Source: Nitrospirota bacterium (GTDB lineage: Bacteria; Nitrospirota; Nitrospiria; Nitrospirales; Nitrospiraceae). From it: a stretch of 64,000 bases of DNA. The notes under the pieces were generated by a model that was given only the letters and a program-made list of their open reading frames with translations, did not search any database and was not told the DNA's origin. Position numbers and translations under genes: made by a program. Shown piece by piece: positions 16,507-26,942 of this stretch (the first letter of the stretch is position 1; the number at the start of each line of letters is the position of its first letter). The DNA lies in assembly GCA_040757595.1 (NCBI GenBank), contig JBFLWP010000005.1:62001-126000 (forward strand). Reading direction: 5' to 3'.

Positions 16507-17280
16507 ATGACCGAACGGGGCTCGATCATCTATCTGGATGGCGTGACCGTTGATTTCGACGGCTTCAAAGCCCTCCGGGACCTGAACTTCATCGTGAACT
16601 ATCACGAGCTCCGCGTCGTGATCGGCCCCAACGGGGCCGGCAAAACCACGCTGCTCGACGTCGTCTCGGGCAAGGTCAAGCCCGTCTCGGGCCGCGTCAT
16701 CTTCGGGAAGGACACGGACCTGGTTCCGCTGCGGGAGCACGAGATCGCCGGCTTGGGGATCGGGCGCAAGTTCCAGACCCCGTCGGTCTACGGCAACCTC
16801 ACGGTCTGGGAGAATCTGGATCTGTCCCTCCGCCGGACGAGCAGAGGGGTCTTTGCGACGCTCTGGGCCAGGTCCAGCCGGGCGGAGGGCGAAAAAGTCG
16901 AGGAAGTGTTGGAGACGATCGGGCTGACCGAGAAGCGGCACGTCCGGGCCGGGGCCTTGTCGCACGGGGAGAAACAGTGGCTGGAGATCGGCATGGTGCT
17001 GCTTCAGGACCCGGCGCTGCTCCTCGTGGACGAGCCGGTGGCCGGCATGACCGACCAGGAGACCGAACGGACCGGGCAGCTCCTCCAGTCGCTGGCCGAT
17101 CGCCATTCGATCATCGTGATCGAGCACGACATGGAGTTCGTGCGGCAGATCGCCAAGACCGTCACGGTCCTGCACGAAGGGGCCGTGCTGTGCGAGGGGC
17201 CGGTGGAGACGATCCAGTCGGACCCGCGGGTGGTGGAGATCTACCTGGGCCGCCAAAAAGAGGCGCATGCCCGAGCGTGA
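16507..17280 (+). CDS. urtD: Urea ABC transporter ATP-binding protein UrtD
   Basis: A 257-residue ABC ATPase of the LivG type. Walker A is GPNGAGKTTLLD, the signature is LSHGEKQWLEIG, Walker B is ALLLVDEPVAGM, and the switch His is in IVIEHDMEFV. LSHGEKQWLEI in place of the canonical LSGGQ is normal for UrtD. It couples ATP hydrolysis to urea import with UrtE. Confidence 0.95.
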   Translation: MTERGSIIYLDGVTVDFDGFKALRDLNFIVNYHELRVVIGPNGAGKTTLLDVVSGKVKPVSGRVIFGKDTDLVPLREHEIAGLGIGRKFQTPSVYGNLTVWENLDLSLRRTSRGVFATLWARSSRAEGEKVEEVLETIGLTEKRHVRAGALSHGEKQWLEIGMVLLQDPALLLVDEPVAGMTDQETERTGQLLQSLADRHSIIVIEHDMEFVRQIAKTVTVLHEGAVLCEGPVETIQSDPRVVEIYLGRQKEAHARA

Positions 17281-17350
17281 AACGTGACTCGTGAAGCGTA
17301 TCTCGTCCTCGAATTCTGACGCTTCACGAAATACGAGATGCGAGCGACGA
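17280..17350. repeat. Intergenic short-word repeat cassette (CGTGAAGCG type)
   Basis: The left part at 17280-17310 has CGTGAAACGTGACTCGTGAAG. The right part at 17319-17345 contains GACGCTTCACGAAATACGAG, partly its reverse complement. It lies between urtD and urtE. Confidence 0.65.
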
Positions 17351-17357
17351 GAGCCCC

Positions 17358-18065
17358 GTGCTTAAACTCGATAACCTGAACGTCTATTACGGGGAGAGCC
17401 ACATTCTCCGGAATGTCTCGCTGGGGGTCGGGCCGGGACAGGTGGTCTGCCTCATGGGACGAAACGGGGTCGGCAAGACCACCCTGCTCAAGACGATCAT
17501 GGGGCTCCTGCCATCCCGGACCGGACGCGTCCAGTTCGACGGGACGGACGTTTCGCAGGAATCCCCGGATCGCCGGGTCCGACGGGGCATCGCGTACGTT
17601 CCGCAGGGGCGCGAGATCTTCCCGCACCTCACGGTCCGTGAGAACCTGCGGCTCGGCTACGAAGCGGGCGCGACGAAGAACGGGAATCAGGAGAAGGACG
17701 CGTTCGACGAGGTCTTCGCCCTGTTCCCGGCCCTGGCCTCGATGCTGGACCGGGCGGGAGGCGTCCTCAGCGGCGGGCAGCAGCAGCAATTGGCGATCGG
17801 GCGGGCCCTGCTCTCACGGCCCAAGCTGCTCCTCCTGGACGAGCCGACCGAGGGGATCCAGCCCTCCATCGTCGAGCAGATCGAGCAGGTGATCGAGGGC
17901 TTCAAGGAGCGGCGGCGGTTCGCGATCCTGCTGGTCGAGCAGTACATGGAGTTCGCGGCGCGGCTGGCCGATTCCTACGTCATCATGGCCAAAGGGGCGG
18001 TGGTGGCGTCGGGGCGGACGTCGGAGTTGAGCGAGGAGCAGGTCAAGCGGCATTTGATCGTGTGA
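17358..18065 (+). CDS. urtE: Urea ABC transporter ATP-binding protein UrtE
   Basis: A 235-residue ABC ATPase of the LivF type. Walker A is GRNGVGKTTLLK, the signature is LSGGQQQQLAIGRAL, Walker B is LLLLDEPTEGIQPS, and the H-loop residue is replaced as usual in this family (LLVEQYMEF). The start is a GTG at 17358. It is the last transporter gene, and ureA follows 132 bases downstream behind its own promoter-like sequence. Confidence 0.95.
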   Translation: MLKLDNLNVYYGESHILRNVSLGVGPGQVVCLMGRNGVGKTTLLKTIMGLLPSRTGRVQFDGTDVSQESPDRRVRRGIAYVPQGREIFPHLTVRENLRLGYEAGATKNGNQEKDAFDEVFALFPALASMLDRAGGVLSGGQQQQLAIGRALLSRPKLLLLDEPTEGIQPSIVEQIEQVIEGFKERRRFAILLVEQYMEFAARLADSYVIMAKGAVVASGRTSELSEEQVKRHLIV

Positions 18066-18109
18066 TGGCGGTGGGTAGCTGACGAAGAAAACCGGAGGCA
18101 GAATCCATC

Positions 18110-18138
18110 TTCACATTGACCGCGAATGTCGCTATGAT
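18110..18138 (+). promoter_or_regulatory. Candidate promoter of the urease operon
   Basis: TTCACA at 18110-18115, a 17-base spacer, and TATGAT at 18133-18138, about 60 bases before ureA. It would let urease be expressed without the attenuated urt transcript. Confidence 0.5.
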
Positions 18139-18197
18139 CCCGTACCGTATTGCTCCGAACCGCCGTTCGCCATCAGCCGATTGCCCTTGGTGAGCCC

Positions 18198-18500
18198 ATG
18201 CACCTGACGCCGCGTGAACAAGAAAAGCTGTTGATCTATGTGGCCGCCCAACTGGCCAGGGAGCGGAAGGCGAGGGGGCTGAAGCTGAACCATCCGGAAG
18301 CGGTGGCGTATTTGACCGCGGCGATCCTGGAGGGGATCAGGGACGGCCGTTCCGTGGCCGACCTCATGAGCCACGGAGCGACGCTCCTGACCAGGGACGA
18401 CGTGATGCCAGGCGTTCCCGAAATGCTGCCCGAGCTGCAGGTGGAGGGGACCTTTCCTGACGGGACAAAATTGGTCACGGTTCACCAGCCGATTCGGTAG
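18198..18500 (+). CDS. ureA: Urease gamma subunit UreA
   Basis: A 100-residue structural subunit. It starts [20 protein letters not shown] and ends with the conserved [15 protein letters not shown], the full usual length. It assembles with UreB and UreC into the nickel urease that hydrolyses urea to ammonia and carbamate. The ATG at 18198 fits the family start. Confidence 0.96.
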   Translation: MHLTPREQEKLLIYVAAQLARERKARGLKLNHPEAVAYLTAAILEGIRDGRSVADLMSHGATLLTRDDVMPGVPEMLPELQVEGTFPDGTKLVTVHQPIR

Positions 18501-18535
18501 GAAAGTTCCAGTCATTCTTTAATTTAGGAGCGACC

Positions 18536-19030
18536 GTGGCGGCGAGACGAGGGCGAAGAAGTTCCGGCAAGGTCAAGGCCCGGCCGAAGGCCGGTGCGAG
18601 GTCGAAGGTTCGGGTTCGGAAAGCCGCCCTCTCCCGGAGCTCCCTCCAGCCTGCCGCGGTGATCCCAGGCGAGCTGTTCCTGGCCAAGGCCGACGTCGTC
18701 GCTTTCGAAGGTCGTGCCACCATCGAGCTGACCGTTGCGAACGCCGGCGATAGGCCGGTCCAGGTGGGCTCCCACTGTCATTTCTTCGAAGCGAACCGGG
18801 CGCTCAAGTTCGATCGGGAAAGGGCCTACGGGTTCCGGCTTCAGGTGCCGGCCGGCACGGCCGTGCGGTTCGAGCCGGGCGAAGAAAAGAAGGTGACGCT
18901 CGTCGCGATCGGCGGGAACCGGATCGCTTACGGGATCAACGGCCTGGTCAACGGCCCGCTGGACGATCAGCAGGTAAAGACGGCCGCGTTGCGCCGCGCC
19001 GAAGAGCAGGGATTTTCCGCTCAACCGTGA
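18536..19030 (+). CDS. ureB: Urease beta subunit UreB with basic N-terminal extension
   Basis: A 164-residue protein. Residues about 40-150 are the UreB fold ([44 protein letters not shown]). The first 35 residues are an Arg/Lys-rich extension ([19 protein letters not shown]) absent from typical UreB of about 105 residues. The start is a GTG at 18536 with AGGAG seven bases upstream, so the extension appears to be really translated. The stop lies in an 8-bp hairpin (19027-19047). Confidence 0.93.
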   Translation: MAARRGRRSSGKVKARPKAGARSKVRVRKAALSRSSLQPAAVIPGELFLAKADVVAFEGRATIELTVANAGDRPVQVGSHCHFFEANRALKFDRERAYGFRLQVPAGTAVRFEPGEEKKVTLVAIGGNRIAYGINGLVNGPLDDQQVKTAALRRAEEQGFSAQP

Positions 19031-19062
19031 AGCGAAATACGCTTCACGAGCGACGATTCACG
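19027..19062. repeat. Short hairpin repeat between ureB and ureC
   Basis: GTGAAGCG at 19027-19034 pairs with CGCTTCAC at 19040-19047 around a five-base loop, followed by another CGATTCACG word. The ureB stop codon is in the left arm. Confidence 0.6.
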
Positions 19063-19070
19063 GGAGCACC

Positions 19071-20797
<1,727 letters not shown>

Positions 20798-20798
<1 letters not shown>

Positions 20799-21574
20799 TG
20801 GCTCGAGGCACGAGGCGAGAGGCTATGGGCGGGAGCAAAGAAAAGGGCCTGCGTATCTCAACCCCCTCGCCTCTTGCCCCTTGCCCCTCACCCCTTCTTT
20901 CACTTCTCCGCGGGCTCCGGTTCGTGGACAGTTTTTTCCCGTCCGGCGGCTACGCCTTCTCCTCCGGTCTGGAAGCGGCCGTGCAGGGCGGTGCCGTGCG
21001 CGACGCGCGCGAGCTGTCACGCTACGTCGAAGACCTGCTCGGGAACGGGCTGGGCCGGTGCGAGGCAGTGGCGGTGGCGAGGGCGTGGGATGCCCAGGCG
21101 CGAGGCGCGGGGCACGAGGCGATAGGGGCAGACGAAGAACTCGATGCGATGAAGCTGTGCCGCGAGACCCGCAAGGCCAGCCGGCAGATGGGCCGGCAGG
21201 TGATCCGGATCGCGGCGGAGCGGATGGTCGAATCGGCGATCCTGCGAGGCTACCGGGAGGCGGTCGCTGCAGGTCGCACGCCGGGACATCTGGCCGTGGC
21301 CCTCGGTCTGACCCTGGCTGCCTGCGGCTGGCAGAGGGAGGAGGCGGTCGCCGCCTATCTGTATCAAGGGGCGGTCGGACTCGTCTCCGCTTCCTTGAAG
21401 CTCCTGCCGATCGGGCAGAAGGAGGCCCAGCGGCTGCTGGACGACTGGCTCCCGTTGATTGACGAGTTGAGTCGGGCTTCGGGCGGCGCCGACACGATGA
21501 TCTCCTGGACGCCGGTCCAGGACATCTACGCGATGCGCCACAGCCGACTGGCTTCCCGGCTGTTTCGCTCTTAG
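20798..21574 (+). CDS. ureF: Urease accessory protein UreF
   Basis: An all-helical nickel-insertion factor that bridges UreD and UreG. Conserved VDSFFPSGGYAFSSGLEAAV and the C-terminal PVQDIYAMRHSRLASRLFRS identify it. The ATG at 20798 overlaps the ureC stop; another ATG is at 20825. About 35 N-terminal residues before the UreF core are encoded by a repeat cassette. A second repeat-like stretch (21098-21130, ARGAGHEAIGADEE) sits inside the coding region, in frame. The gene ends in a perfect 15-bp hairpin. Confidence 0.92.
20801..20894. repeat. Short-word repeat cassette inside the 5' end of ureF (CGAGGC type)
   Basis: The left arm at 20801-20824 has CGAGGCACGAGGCGAGAGGC. The right arm at 20863-20894 has CCCTCGCCTCTTGCCCC-like words. 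The arms are roughly reverse complements. The cassette is translated as the UreF N-terminal extension. Confidence 0.7.
21098..21130. repeat. Repeat-like insert within ureF
   Basis: CGCGAGGCGCGGGGCACGAG and the following GCGATAGGGGC match the words of the cassette at the ureF start. The stretch stays in frame between conserved UreF helices and encodes about 12 residues. Confidence 0.5.
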
Positions 21575-21587
21575 CGAAACAGCCGGG
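21555..21587 (+). promoter_or_regulatory. Perfect 15-bp hairpin containing the ureF stop codon
   Basis: CCCGGCTGTTTCGCT (21555-21569) is the exact reverse complement of 21573-21587, with loop CTT. The TAG stop spans loop and stem. There is no T tract on either strand, so an RNA-stability or translation role is likelier than termination. Confidence 0.65.
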
Positions 21588-21594
21588 AGCGTAT

Positions 21595-21716
21595 AGCTGA
21601 TAGCCTATGGCTTATGGTAGGAGCGGAGACGGGGCCGGATTTCTTGTCATCGGCCATCAGCTTTAGCTCCGGTTGTCTGCCATACGCCGTACGCCATACG
21701 CTGTAAGCCATAAGCT
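21595..21716. repeat. Intergenic short-word repeat cassette (AGCCATAAGC type)
   Basis: The left arm at about 21595-21617 reads AGCTGATAGCCTATGGCTTA. The right arm at about 21680-21716 is a run of GCCATACGC/GCCATAAGC words, its rough reverse complement. It lies between ureF and ureG. Confidence 0.72.
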
Positions 21717-21722
21717 CTTCTC

Positions 21723-22394
21723 ATGCACGATCATCACCACCATCATGAAGGCAACGGAAAGCCGACCAGGGCCAGGGAGGCGGGCGTCCCGGTGATCGGA
21801 ATCGGCGGGCCGGTCGGGTCGGGGAAGACCGCGCTCGTGGCGGCCCTCTGCCTGGCGCTCCGGGACAGGTACAGCCTGGGCGTCGTGACCAACGACATCT
21901 TCACGAAGGAGGATGCGGAGTTCCTCACCAAGCGCGGGGTGCTGCCGGCGGAGCGGATCATCGGCGTCGAGACCGGCGGCTGTCCGCACACGGCGATCCG
22001 GGAAGACGCCTCCCACAACCAGGAGGCGGTGGACGAGCTGGTGCGGCGGATCCCCGACGTGCGCCTGATCTTCGTGGAGAGCGGGGGGGACAACCTGGCT
22101 GCCACCTTCAGTCCCGAGCTGGCCGACCACGTGATCTACGTGATCGACGTGGCGGCGGGAGACAAGATTCCCCGCAAGGGCGGTCCGGGGATCACCAGGT
22201 CGGATCTCCTCGTCATCAACAAGGTGGACCTGGCGCCGCACGTGGGCGCGGACCTGTCCGTCATGGACCGGGACAGTCGGCTCATGCGGGGGGAGCGGCC
22301 CTTCATCTTCACCAACCTCCTGACCGGCGAGGGGCTCGCCCGCGTGGTCGAGTGGGTCGAGCTCAGGCTCCCGCAACGGGCGAGGCGACCATGA
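21723..22394 (+). CDS. ureG: Urease accessory GTPase UreG with His-rich N-terminus
   Basis: A 223-residue SIMIBI GTPase that powers nickel delivery to apo-urease. The P-loop is [12 protein letters not shown], the metal-binding Cys-Pro-His motif is in [11 protein letters not shown], the switch region is VESGGDNL, and the guanine-specificity motif is VINKVDLA. The N-terminus [10 protein letters not shown] is a nickel-binding His cluster. No ureE is present in the cluster, so this tail may substitute for UreE's nickel-storage role (inference). It shares ATGA with ureD. Confidence 0.95.
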   Translation: MHDHHHHHEGNGKPTRAREAGVPVIGIGGPVGSGKTALVAALCLALRDRYSLGVVTNDIFTKEDAEFLTKRGVLPAERIIGVETGGCPHTAIREDASHNQEAVDELVRRIPDVRLIFVESGGDNLAATFSPELADHVIYVIDVAAGDKIPRKGGPGITRSDLLVINKVDLAPHVGADLSVMDRDSRLMRGERPFIFTNLLTGEGLARVVEWVELRLPQRARRP

Positions 22395-23308
22395 TCGTCA
22401 CTCGTCATCCGTCATTCGGAGCGGGCCGGTCCGGGCGACGAGTGACGAATGACGAGCAACGGGCCACGCCGTCCGATGTGGGGCGGGTGGGGGAGCTGGT
22501 CCTGGACTATGACCGGCACGGTCGGGAGACCCTCCTCGCCCGCTCCCATTGCCGCAGCCCCTGGCATCTCCTGCCTCCGATCCAACTGGACGACACAGGC
22601 GCATCCTATACGTTGCTCGTGAATCCTTCAGGCGGCCTGGTCGGCGGCGATCGCCTGTCCGTTAAGGCCAGGCTGGGGCCGGGGACCCACGTCCTCGTTT
22701 CCACCCCCTCGGCGAACCGGGTCTACCGGTCCCTGTCCGAACCCTCCGTCCAGACCGTCGAACTGACCGTCGGGAGCGGGGCGGTGCTGGAATGGGTGCC
22801 GGAGGTGACGATCCCCTTCGCCGGTTCCCGGCTCCACCAACGGATTCACGTCACGCTGGCCGAAGGGGCGACGCTGCTGCTCTGGGACGTGCTGGCCTCC
22901 GGCCGCATCGCGAGGGGGGAGCGATGGGCCTTCACCGACCTGGCCAACGAGATCCGGATCGAGACAGCCGACGGGAAGGTCTCACTGGAGCGGGTTCACC
23001 TGGTTCCCGGCGACGAGCCGGACTGGGTCGGACTGGCCGGAGACTGGAACTATGTCGGTTCGTTCTACGTGGTGGGGGATCAGATCGGTGCGGAGGTCTG
23101 GAAGAAGCTGGAAGACCGGATGGGCCTGGTTCTGGAAGAGAAAGGTCCGGCAGTTCTCGGCGGCCTGTCCGAACCGCCCGTGCCCGGCCTCCTGGTGAAG
23201 CTGGTGGCCAAGTCCGCTCCGGCCCTGACCGACACGCTCGAGCCCCTGTGGAGCGAAGTTCGATCCTGCCTGTGGAACCGGCCCCTGCCAGCCCTGCGCC
23301 GCTCCTGA
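22391..23308 (+). CDS. ureD: Urease accessory protein UreD
   Basis: A 305-residue scaffold that binds apo-urease and UreFG during nickel insertion. It has [28 protein letters not shown], and [20 protein letters not shown], all conserved in UreD (UreH). The start ATG at 22391 overlaps the ureG stop by ATGA. About 25 residues before the UreD core are encoded by a repeat cassette ([20 protein letters not shown]), an extension not usual for the family. Confidence 0.93.
   Translation: MIVTRHPSFGAGRSGRRVTNDEQRATPSDVGRVGELVLDYDRHGRETLLARSHCRSPWHLLPPIQLDDTGASYTLLVNPSGGLVGGDRLSVKARLGPGTHVLVSTPSANRVYRSLSEPSVQTVELTVGSGAVLEWVPEVTIPFAGSRLHQRIHVTLAEGATLLLWDVLASGRIARGERWAFTDLANEIRIETADGKVSLERVHLVPGDEPDWVGLAGDWNYVGSFYVVGDQIGAEVWKKLEDRMGLVLEEKGPAVLGGLSEPPVPGLLVKLVAKSAPALTDTLEPLWSEVRSCLWNRPLPALRRS
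22396..22467. repeat. Short-word repeat cassette inside the 5' end of ureD (GTCACTCGTCA type)
   Basis: The left arm at 22396-22421 is GTCACTCGTCATCCGTCATT. The right arm at 22437-22462 is CGACGAGTGACGAATGACGA, a near reverse complement. It is fully translated as the UreD N-terminus. Confidence 0.72.
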
Positions 23309-23355
23309 ACTTCAACAAGAAGCGAGGCGGTGGCAGAAAGGCGCGTGATGCGGAC

Positions 23356-23439
23356 CTACCAGATGTCCAGGCCCATCAGGATCAGCCCGATCATCAGCCA
23401 ACCGAACAACCCGACTGAAATGATCCGCTCCAGGCTCAT
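23356..23439 (-). CDS. 27-residue single-helix membrane peptide
   Basis: The peptide MSLERIISVGLFGWLMIGL continues to LILMGLDIW and then stops. It has a short polar start followed by one hydrophobic helix of about 20 residues. GGAG lies seven bases before the ATG. It sits between the ends of ureD and miaB, in the miaB direction. The good ribosome-binding site and clean single-helix composition support a real small protein. Function is unknown. Confidence 0.5.
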   Translation of the reverse strand: MSLERIISVGLFGWLMIGLILMGLDIW

Positions 23440-23511
23440 CTGGTGACTCCGGCCACGTCCGTTGGTTGACCCATACGGAATCCCAAGCAAGGCCGGTGCC
23501 CGGATGAGTCC

Positions 23512-23539
23512 TACTTGGGCCTCTGCAGATCCCCAAGTA
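23512..23539. repeat. Inverted repeat TACTTGGG/CCCAAGTA
   Basis: A perfect 8-bp inverted repeat with a 12-base loop in the miaB downstream region. It is flanked by A-rich sequence on one side only, and no clear terminator is formed on either strand. Confidence 0.4.
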
Positions 23540-23610
23540 AAAACCTGGTTTGGCAGGGGTCTGAGGGAGCCAGGAGTCGGTCGGTGTACAAAGTTCGTTC
23601 GCCGGTGTTC

Positions 23611-23662
23611 AATTCCCGTCACTGGAAACCGGCTCTGGGGAATAACCTGACAGACGGGAATT
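23611..23662 (-). repeat. Inverted repeat at the end of miaB
   Basis: AATTCCCGTC (23611-23620) and GACGGGAATT (23653-23662) form a 10-bp stem with a 32-base loop. The upper arm includes two bases of the miaB stop codon. No T tract follows. Confidence 0.45.
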
Positions 23663-25013
23663 ACGAAGGGGAAGTCGCCGGCTGGCCGAATAGAGTGGTC
23701 GCCGATGCGCTTGCGATCCTGATCGGGAGGAGATCGCCCGGGCCGGTGGCCAAGCCGTTCTTGTCCCAGACGGCCGTCAGGTTTCCGTCCGTCTTCCCCA
23801 TCCACTGGGCTTCCGACTTCTTCGCGTTGCCCTCCACCAGCACCTCGACGGTTCGACCGACCAATTCCCGGTTCTTCCGCAGCGAGATGGCCTTCTGGAG
23901 CTCGACCAGCCTGGCGACGCGGGAAGACTTGGCCTCCTCCGGGACGTCGTCCGGATATTTCCTGGCGGCGATCGTGTTCTTCCGCTCCGAATACTTGAAG
24001 ATGAAGGCCGAGTGGTAGCCGACCTCCTCCACGATCCGGCGGGTGTCCAGGAATTCCTCCTCGGTCTCGGAGCAGAATCCGCAGATGATGTCGGTCGTCA
24101 ACACGATCTCGGGGCAGCGGCGGCGGATCTCGTCCACCAGATCCAGATACTCCCGGCTGGTGTAGGTGCGGTTCATCAGCCCCAGGATCCGGTCGTTGCC
24201 GGACTGGAGCGGGAGGTGGATGTGCTTGCAGACCTTCGGATGGCCGGCCACCGCCTCCAACAGGGCCGGAGGAAAGTCCTTGGGATGGGGAGAGGTGAAC
24301 CGGACCCGCTCGATGCCCGGCAGGTCCGCAACGGCCGTGAGGAGGCGGGCGAAGTCCCAGTCGCCAGATTGATAGGAGTTCACGTTCTGGCCCAGCAGCG
24401 TGACCTGCTTGTACCCTTGGGCGATCAGGTGCTCGGCCTCCCGGACGATGCCCTGCGGGTCGCGGGACCGCTCGCGCCCCCTCGTATAGGGCACGACGCA
24501 GAAGGTGCAGAAGTTGTCGCAGCCGCGCATGACGGCGAGCCAGGCGTTCACCCCCTCGGTCCGCTCGGGCAGGATGTCCTCGTAGGTCTCGTATTCGGAG
24601 AGGTCCGTCGCCAGGCCCTTCTCCGAAAGCCCCTGCTCCTGGACCTCGATCGCCCGCTTGATCAGGGAGGGCAGGCGGCGATAGGAGTCCGGCCCGGCCA
24701 ACAGGTCCACGACGGACTCTGCCTCGAACAGGTCCTGTTTCAGGTTCTGGGCCATGCAGCCGAGGACGCCGACCACCAGGGCGCGCTGCCGCTTGACGGC
24801 CTTCAGATCGGCCAGGTGGCCGTAGACCCGATTGTGCGCGTTCTCCCTGATCGCGCAGGTGTTCATCAGGACCACGTCGGCCCGCTCGCGGTCTTCCGTG
24901 AAGGCGAACCCATCGGCCTTGAGCAGCGAGCGCACCAGCTCGGTGTCGTACTCGTTCATCTGACAGCCGAAGGTCTCGATGTAGACCTGATGGGGGCGCT
25001 TGCCATCGCTCAT
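23661..25013 (-). CDS. miaB: tRNA-2-methylthio-N6-dimethylallyladenosine synthase MiaB
   Basis: A 450-residue radical-SAM methylthiotransferase that modifies A37 of tRNAs reading UNN codons. The N-terminal UPF0004 domain binds the auxiliary cluster (ETFGCQMNEYDTE, NTCAIRENA, GCMAQ). The radical-SAM motif is CDNFCTFC. The C-terminal TRAM domain starts near GRTVEVLVEG. QMNEYDTE and the SERKNT segment favour MiaB over MtaB or RimO. One base separates it from the upstream lipoprotein stop, so translation is probably coupled. Confidence 0.95.
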   Translation of the reverse strand: MSDGKRPHQVYIETFGCQMNEYDTELVRSLLKADGFAFTEDRERADVVLMNTCAIRENAHNRVYGHLADLKAVKRQRALVVGVLGCMAQNLKQDLFEAESVVDLLAGPDSYRRLPSLIKRAIEVQEQGLSEKGLATDLSEYETYEDILPERTEGVNAWLAVMRGCDNFCTFCVVPYTRGRERSRDPQGIVREAEHLIAQGYKQVTLLGQNVNSYQSGDWDFARLLTAVADLPGIERVRFTSPHPKDFPPALLEAVAGHPKVCKHIHLPLQSGNDRILGLMNRTYTSREYLDLVDEIRRRCPEIVLTTDIICGFCSETEEEFLDTRRIVEEVGYHSAFIFKYSERKNTIAARKYPDDVPEEAKSSRVARLVELQKAISLRKNRELVGRTVEVLVEGNAKKSEAQWMGKTDGNLTAVWDKNGLATGPGDLLPIRIASASATTLFGQPATSPS

Positions 25014-25014
25014 G

Positions 25015-25413
25015 TCACTTCCGCCGTTCCAGCGTCCAGCTCTTCTGCCCGTCGCCGCATGAGAGGGTCCCGTCCTGTTTCAGCTCGCCGGTGACCGTCC
25101 GCCAGGTCCCGTCCGGCATCCACTGGCGGGCGGTGAATCGGCTTCCCTCCTCGGAGATCAGCCGGAGAATCGGGTCTCCGTCGCGGAGGCCTCTGCCCTC
25201 GGCCTCCTGGCCCCGCACGTGGACCGCACGACCCAACGAGCCGTTCAGCTCGATGTCGTAGGGGAGCTGGGCGCTGCTCCACGTGCCGTCGAAGGTGCCG
25301 GTCGGGAGGACCGGCTGGTGCACGCAGCCTGCGGCGAGGGCCGCCGATCCCAACAGGATGCCCGCCAAAGCCATCAGGCCCGATTTCGATCTCCGGTGTG
25401 GCATTTCATTCAT
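25015..25413 (-). CDS. Hypothetical lipoprotein
   Basis: A 132-residue predicted lipoprotein with a basic N-terminus, hydrophobic SGLMALAGILLGSAALAAGC, and the lipobox Cys at residue 30. The mature domain of about 100 residues looks like a small beta-rich fold (GTFDGTWSSAQLPYDIEL, DGTWRTVTGELKQDGTLSC) but is unrecognised. It lies between mtaB and miaB in one operon. Confidence 0.75.
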   Translation of the reverse strand: MNEMPHRRSKSGLMALAGILLGSAALAAGCVHQPVLPTGTFDGTWSSAQLPYDIELNGSLGRAVHVRGQEAEGRGLRDGDPILRLISEEGSRFTARQWMPDGTWRTVTGELKQDGTLSCGDGQKSWTLERRK

Positions 25414-25423
25414 CGTTCAGCGT

Positions 25424-26779
25424 TCATCGGTCAACGTTGGGCATCTCCCCCACCGCCAGTCCGTCCATCGCGCCGGTGACGTCCACCTCGGCAAGCCGGT
25501 TGGAGAGGTCTCGATCGGCGCTGACGCCGACCCGAACGTAGTTGCCGGTCAACCCCGTCCAGAATCCGTTGGCTTCGCGGGTCTCGAAGAGGACCGAGAC
25601 GGAACTGCCGATGTGCCTCTGGTAGAAGGCCAGCCGCTTGGCCCGCGAAAGCTCGGACAGGGTGCGGCTGCGGGCCTTGACCAGGGCGGGGGGCGCGGGA
25701 TCGGGCAGGCGGGCCGCCGCCGTGCCAGGCCGCCCGGAATAGCTGAAGACGTGGAAGTACGAGAAGGGCAGGTCCGTCGCCACGGCCAGGGTGTTCGCGA
25801 AGGCCCGCTCGTCTTCGCCGGGAAAGCCCACCATCAGGTCCGTGCCCAGGGCGATGTCCGGCACCAGGCGAGCCGCCCGTTCGACCAGCTTCGCATAGTC
25901 CCGCACCGTATAGCGCCGGTTCATGGCCTCCAGGAGGCCGTCGTCGCCGCTCTGCAGCGGGACGTGCAGGTGGCGGCAGAGCTTCGGGGAGGAGACCAGG
26001 TGCTCCAGCAGCCCGTCCGGAATCGTGGTCGGCTCGATCGAGGAGATCCTGATCCGTTCGATGCCCGCGACCCGCTCCAGAGCCCGGATCAGGTCGAGGA
26101 GCGAGCGGCCGCCGCAGTCGTACCGGCCGATGTTGACGCCGGTGAGGACGATCTCCTGGTGTCCGCGGGCGGCCAGCTCTTCGGCCTCGCGGAGGGCGTC
26201 CTCCCACCGGCGGCTGCGCTCGCGCCCGCGGGCGAAGGGGATGAGGCAGAAGGAGCACATGAAGTTGCAGCCGTCCTGAACCTTGAGGTTGGCCCGCGTG
26301 GATTCGTAGTCCCCCGCACCGGCCAGCGCGAACTCCTCCCGCTCGATCTGTCTCGTGTGGAGGAGCTGCGGGTCCGGCTGCTTGGCGAGCGCTCGCGGCG
26401 CCGGCAGGTAGTCTGCCAGGTTCATCTTGAACTGGTTGCCCACGATCAGGTCAATGCCGGGAGTCCGGCGCAGCGCTTCGGAGCCGGTCTGGGCGTAGCA
26501 GCCGGTCACGGCGACGAAGGCGTGGGGGGAGTGGCGCAGGGTCCGGCGGACCAGATAACGACAGTCCTTCTCCGCCTCCTCGGTGACCGAGCAGGTGTTC
26601 AGGACGAGCAGGTCGGTCGGCTGCCCGAACTCGACCAGCCGGTACCCGTCCCGCTTCAGCCGGTCGGCCAGCAGCGCGGTCTCTGCCTGGTTGAGGCGGC
26701 AGCCGAGGGTGTGCACCGTGGCCCGGGGCCGTTGGAGTTCCGCTTCCATCGTCGGTGAGACCGTCATGGCGGAAGGCAT
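25424..26779 (-). CDS. mtaB: tRNA N6-threonylcarbamoyladenosine (t6A37) methylthiotransferase MtaB
   Basis: A 451-residue radical-SAM methylthiotransferase. The N-terminal domain has TLGCRLNQAET, NTCSVTEEAEKDCR and TGCYAQ. The radical-SAM motif is CNFMCSFC, with the family segment IPFARGRERSR, and a TRAM-like C-terminus follows. LNQAET and CSVTEEAEK distinguish MtaB from MiaB. It modifies t6A37 to ms2t6A in tRNAs that read ANN codons. It pairs with miaB in the same operon. The start could be ATG 26779 or an internal ATG about 10 codons later. Confidence 0.93.
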   Translation of the reverse strand: MPSAMTVSPTMEAELQRPRATVHTLGCRLNQAETALLADRLKRDGYRLVEFGQPTDLLVLNTCSVTEEAEKDCRYLVRRTLRHSPHAFVAVTGCYAQTGSEALRRTPGIDLIVGNQFKMNLADYLPAPRALAKQPDPQLLHTRQIEREEFALAGAGDYESTRANLKVQDGCNFMCSFCLIPFARGRERSRRWEDALREAEELAARGHQEIVLTGVNIGRYDCGGRSLLDLIRALERVAGIERIRISSIEPTTIPDGLLEHLVSSPKLCRHLHVPLQSGDDGLLEAMNRRYTVRDYAKLVERAARLVPDIALGTDLMVGFPGEDERAFANTLAVATDLPFSYFHVFSYSGRPGTAAARLPDPAPPALVKARSRTLSELSRAKRLAFYQRHIGSSVSVLFETREANGFWTGLTGNYVRVGVSADRDLSNRLAEVDVTGAMDGLAVGEMPNVDR

Positions 26780-26836
26780 TATATGAACGGGGAATGAGAA
26801 AGGGCAAGCAGGCCCGGCGATCCCTGTCCGTGACGA

Positions 26837-26865
26837 TTGACTCCGGTTCCCCGGGCCGGTAAGAT
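26837..26865 (+). promoter_or_regulatory. Sigma70-type promoter before the secreted protein gene
   Basis: TTGACT at 26837-26842, a 17-base spacer, and TAAGAT at 26860-26865. It is directed into the gene at 26943, divergent from mtaB. Confidence 0.6.
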
Positions 26866-26942
26866 GCCTTCCACTGTGCCGGCTGCCTGGTACGGCGCCG
26901 TGCTGGTGATCTTCTCGTCGGCTTCAAGCGAGGAGGGACGGA

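Noticed and set aside
23580-23665. tRNA-like T-arm (GTTCAATTCCCGTC) downstream of miaB.
   Set aside because: The flanking bases do not pair as a T stem, and no anticodon or acceptor stem can be built. The segment is better explained as one arm of an inverted repeat.
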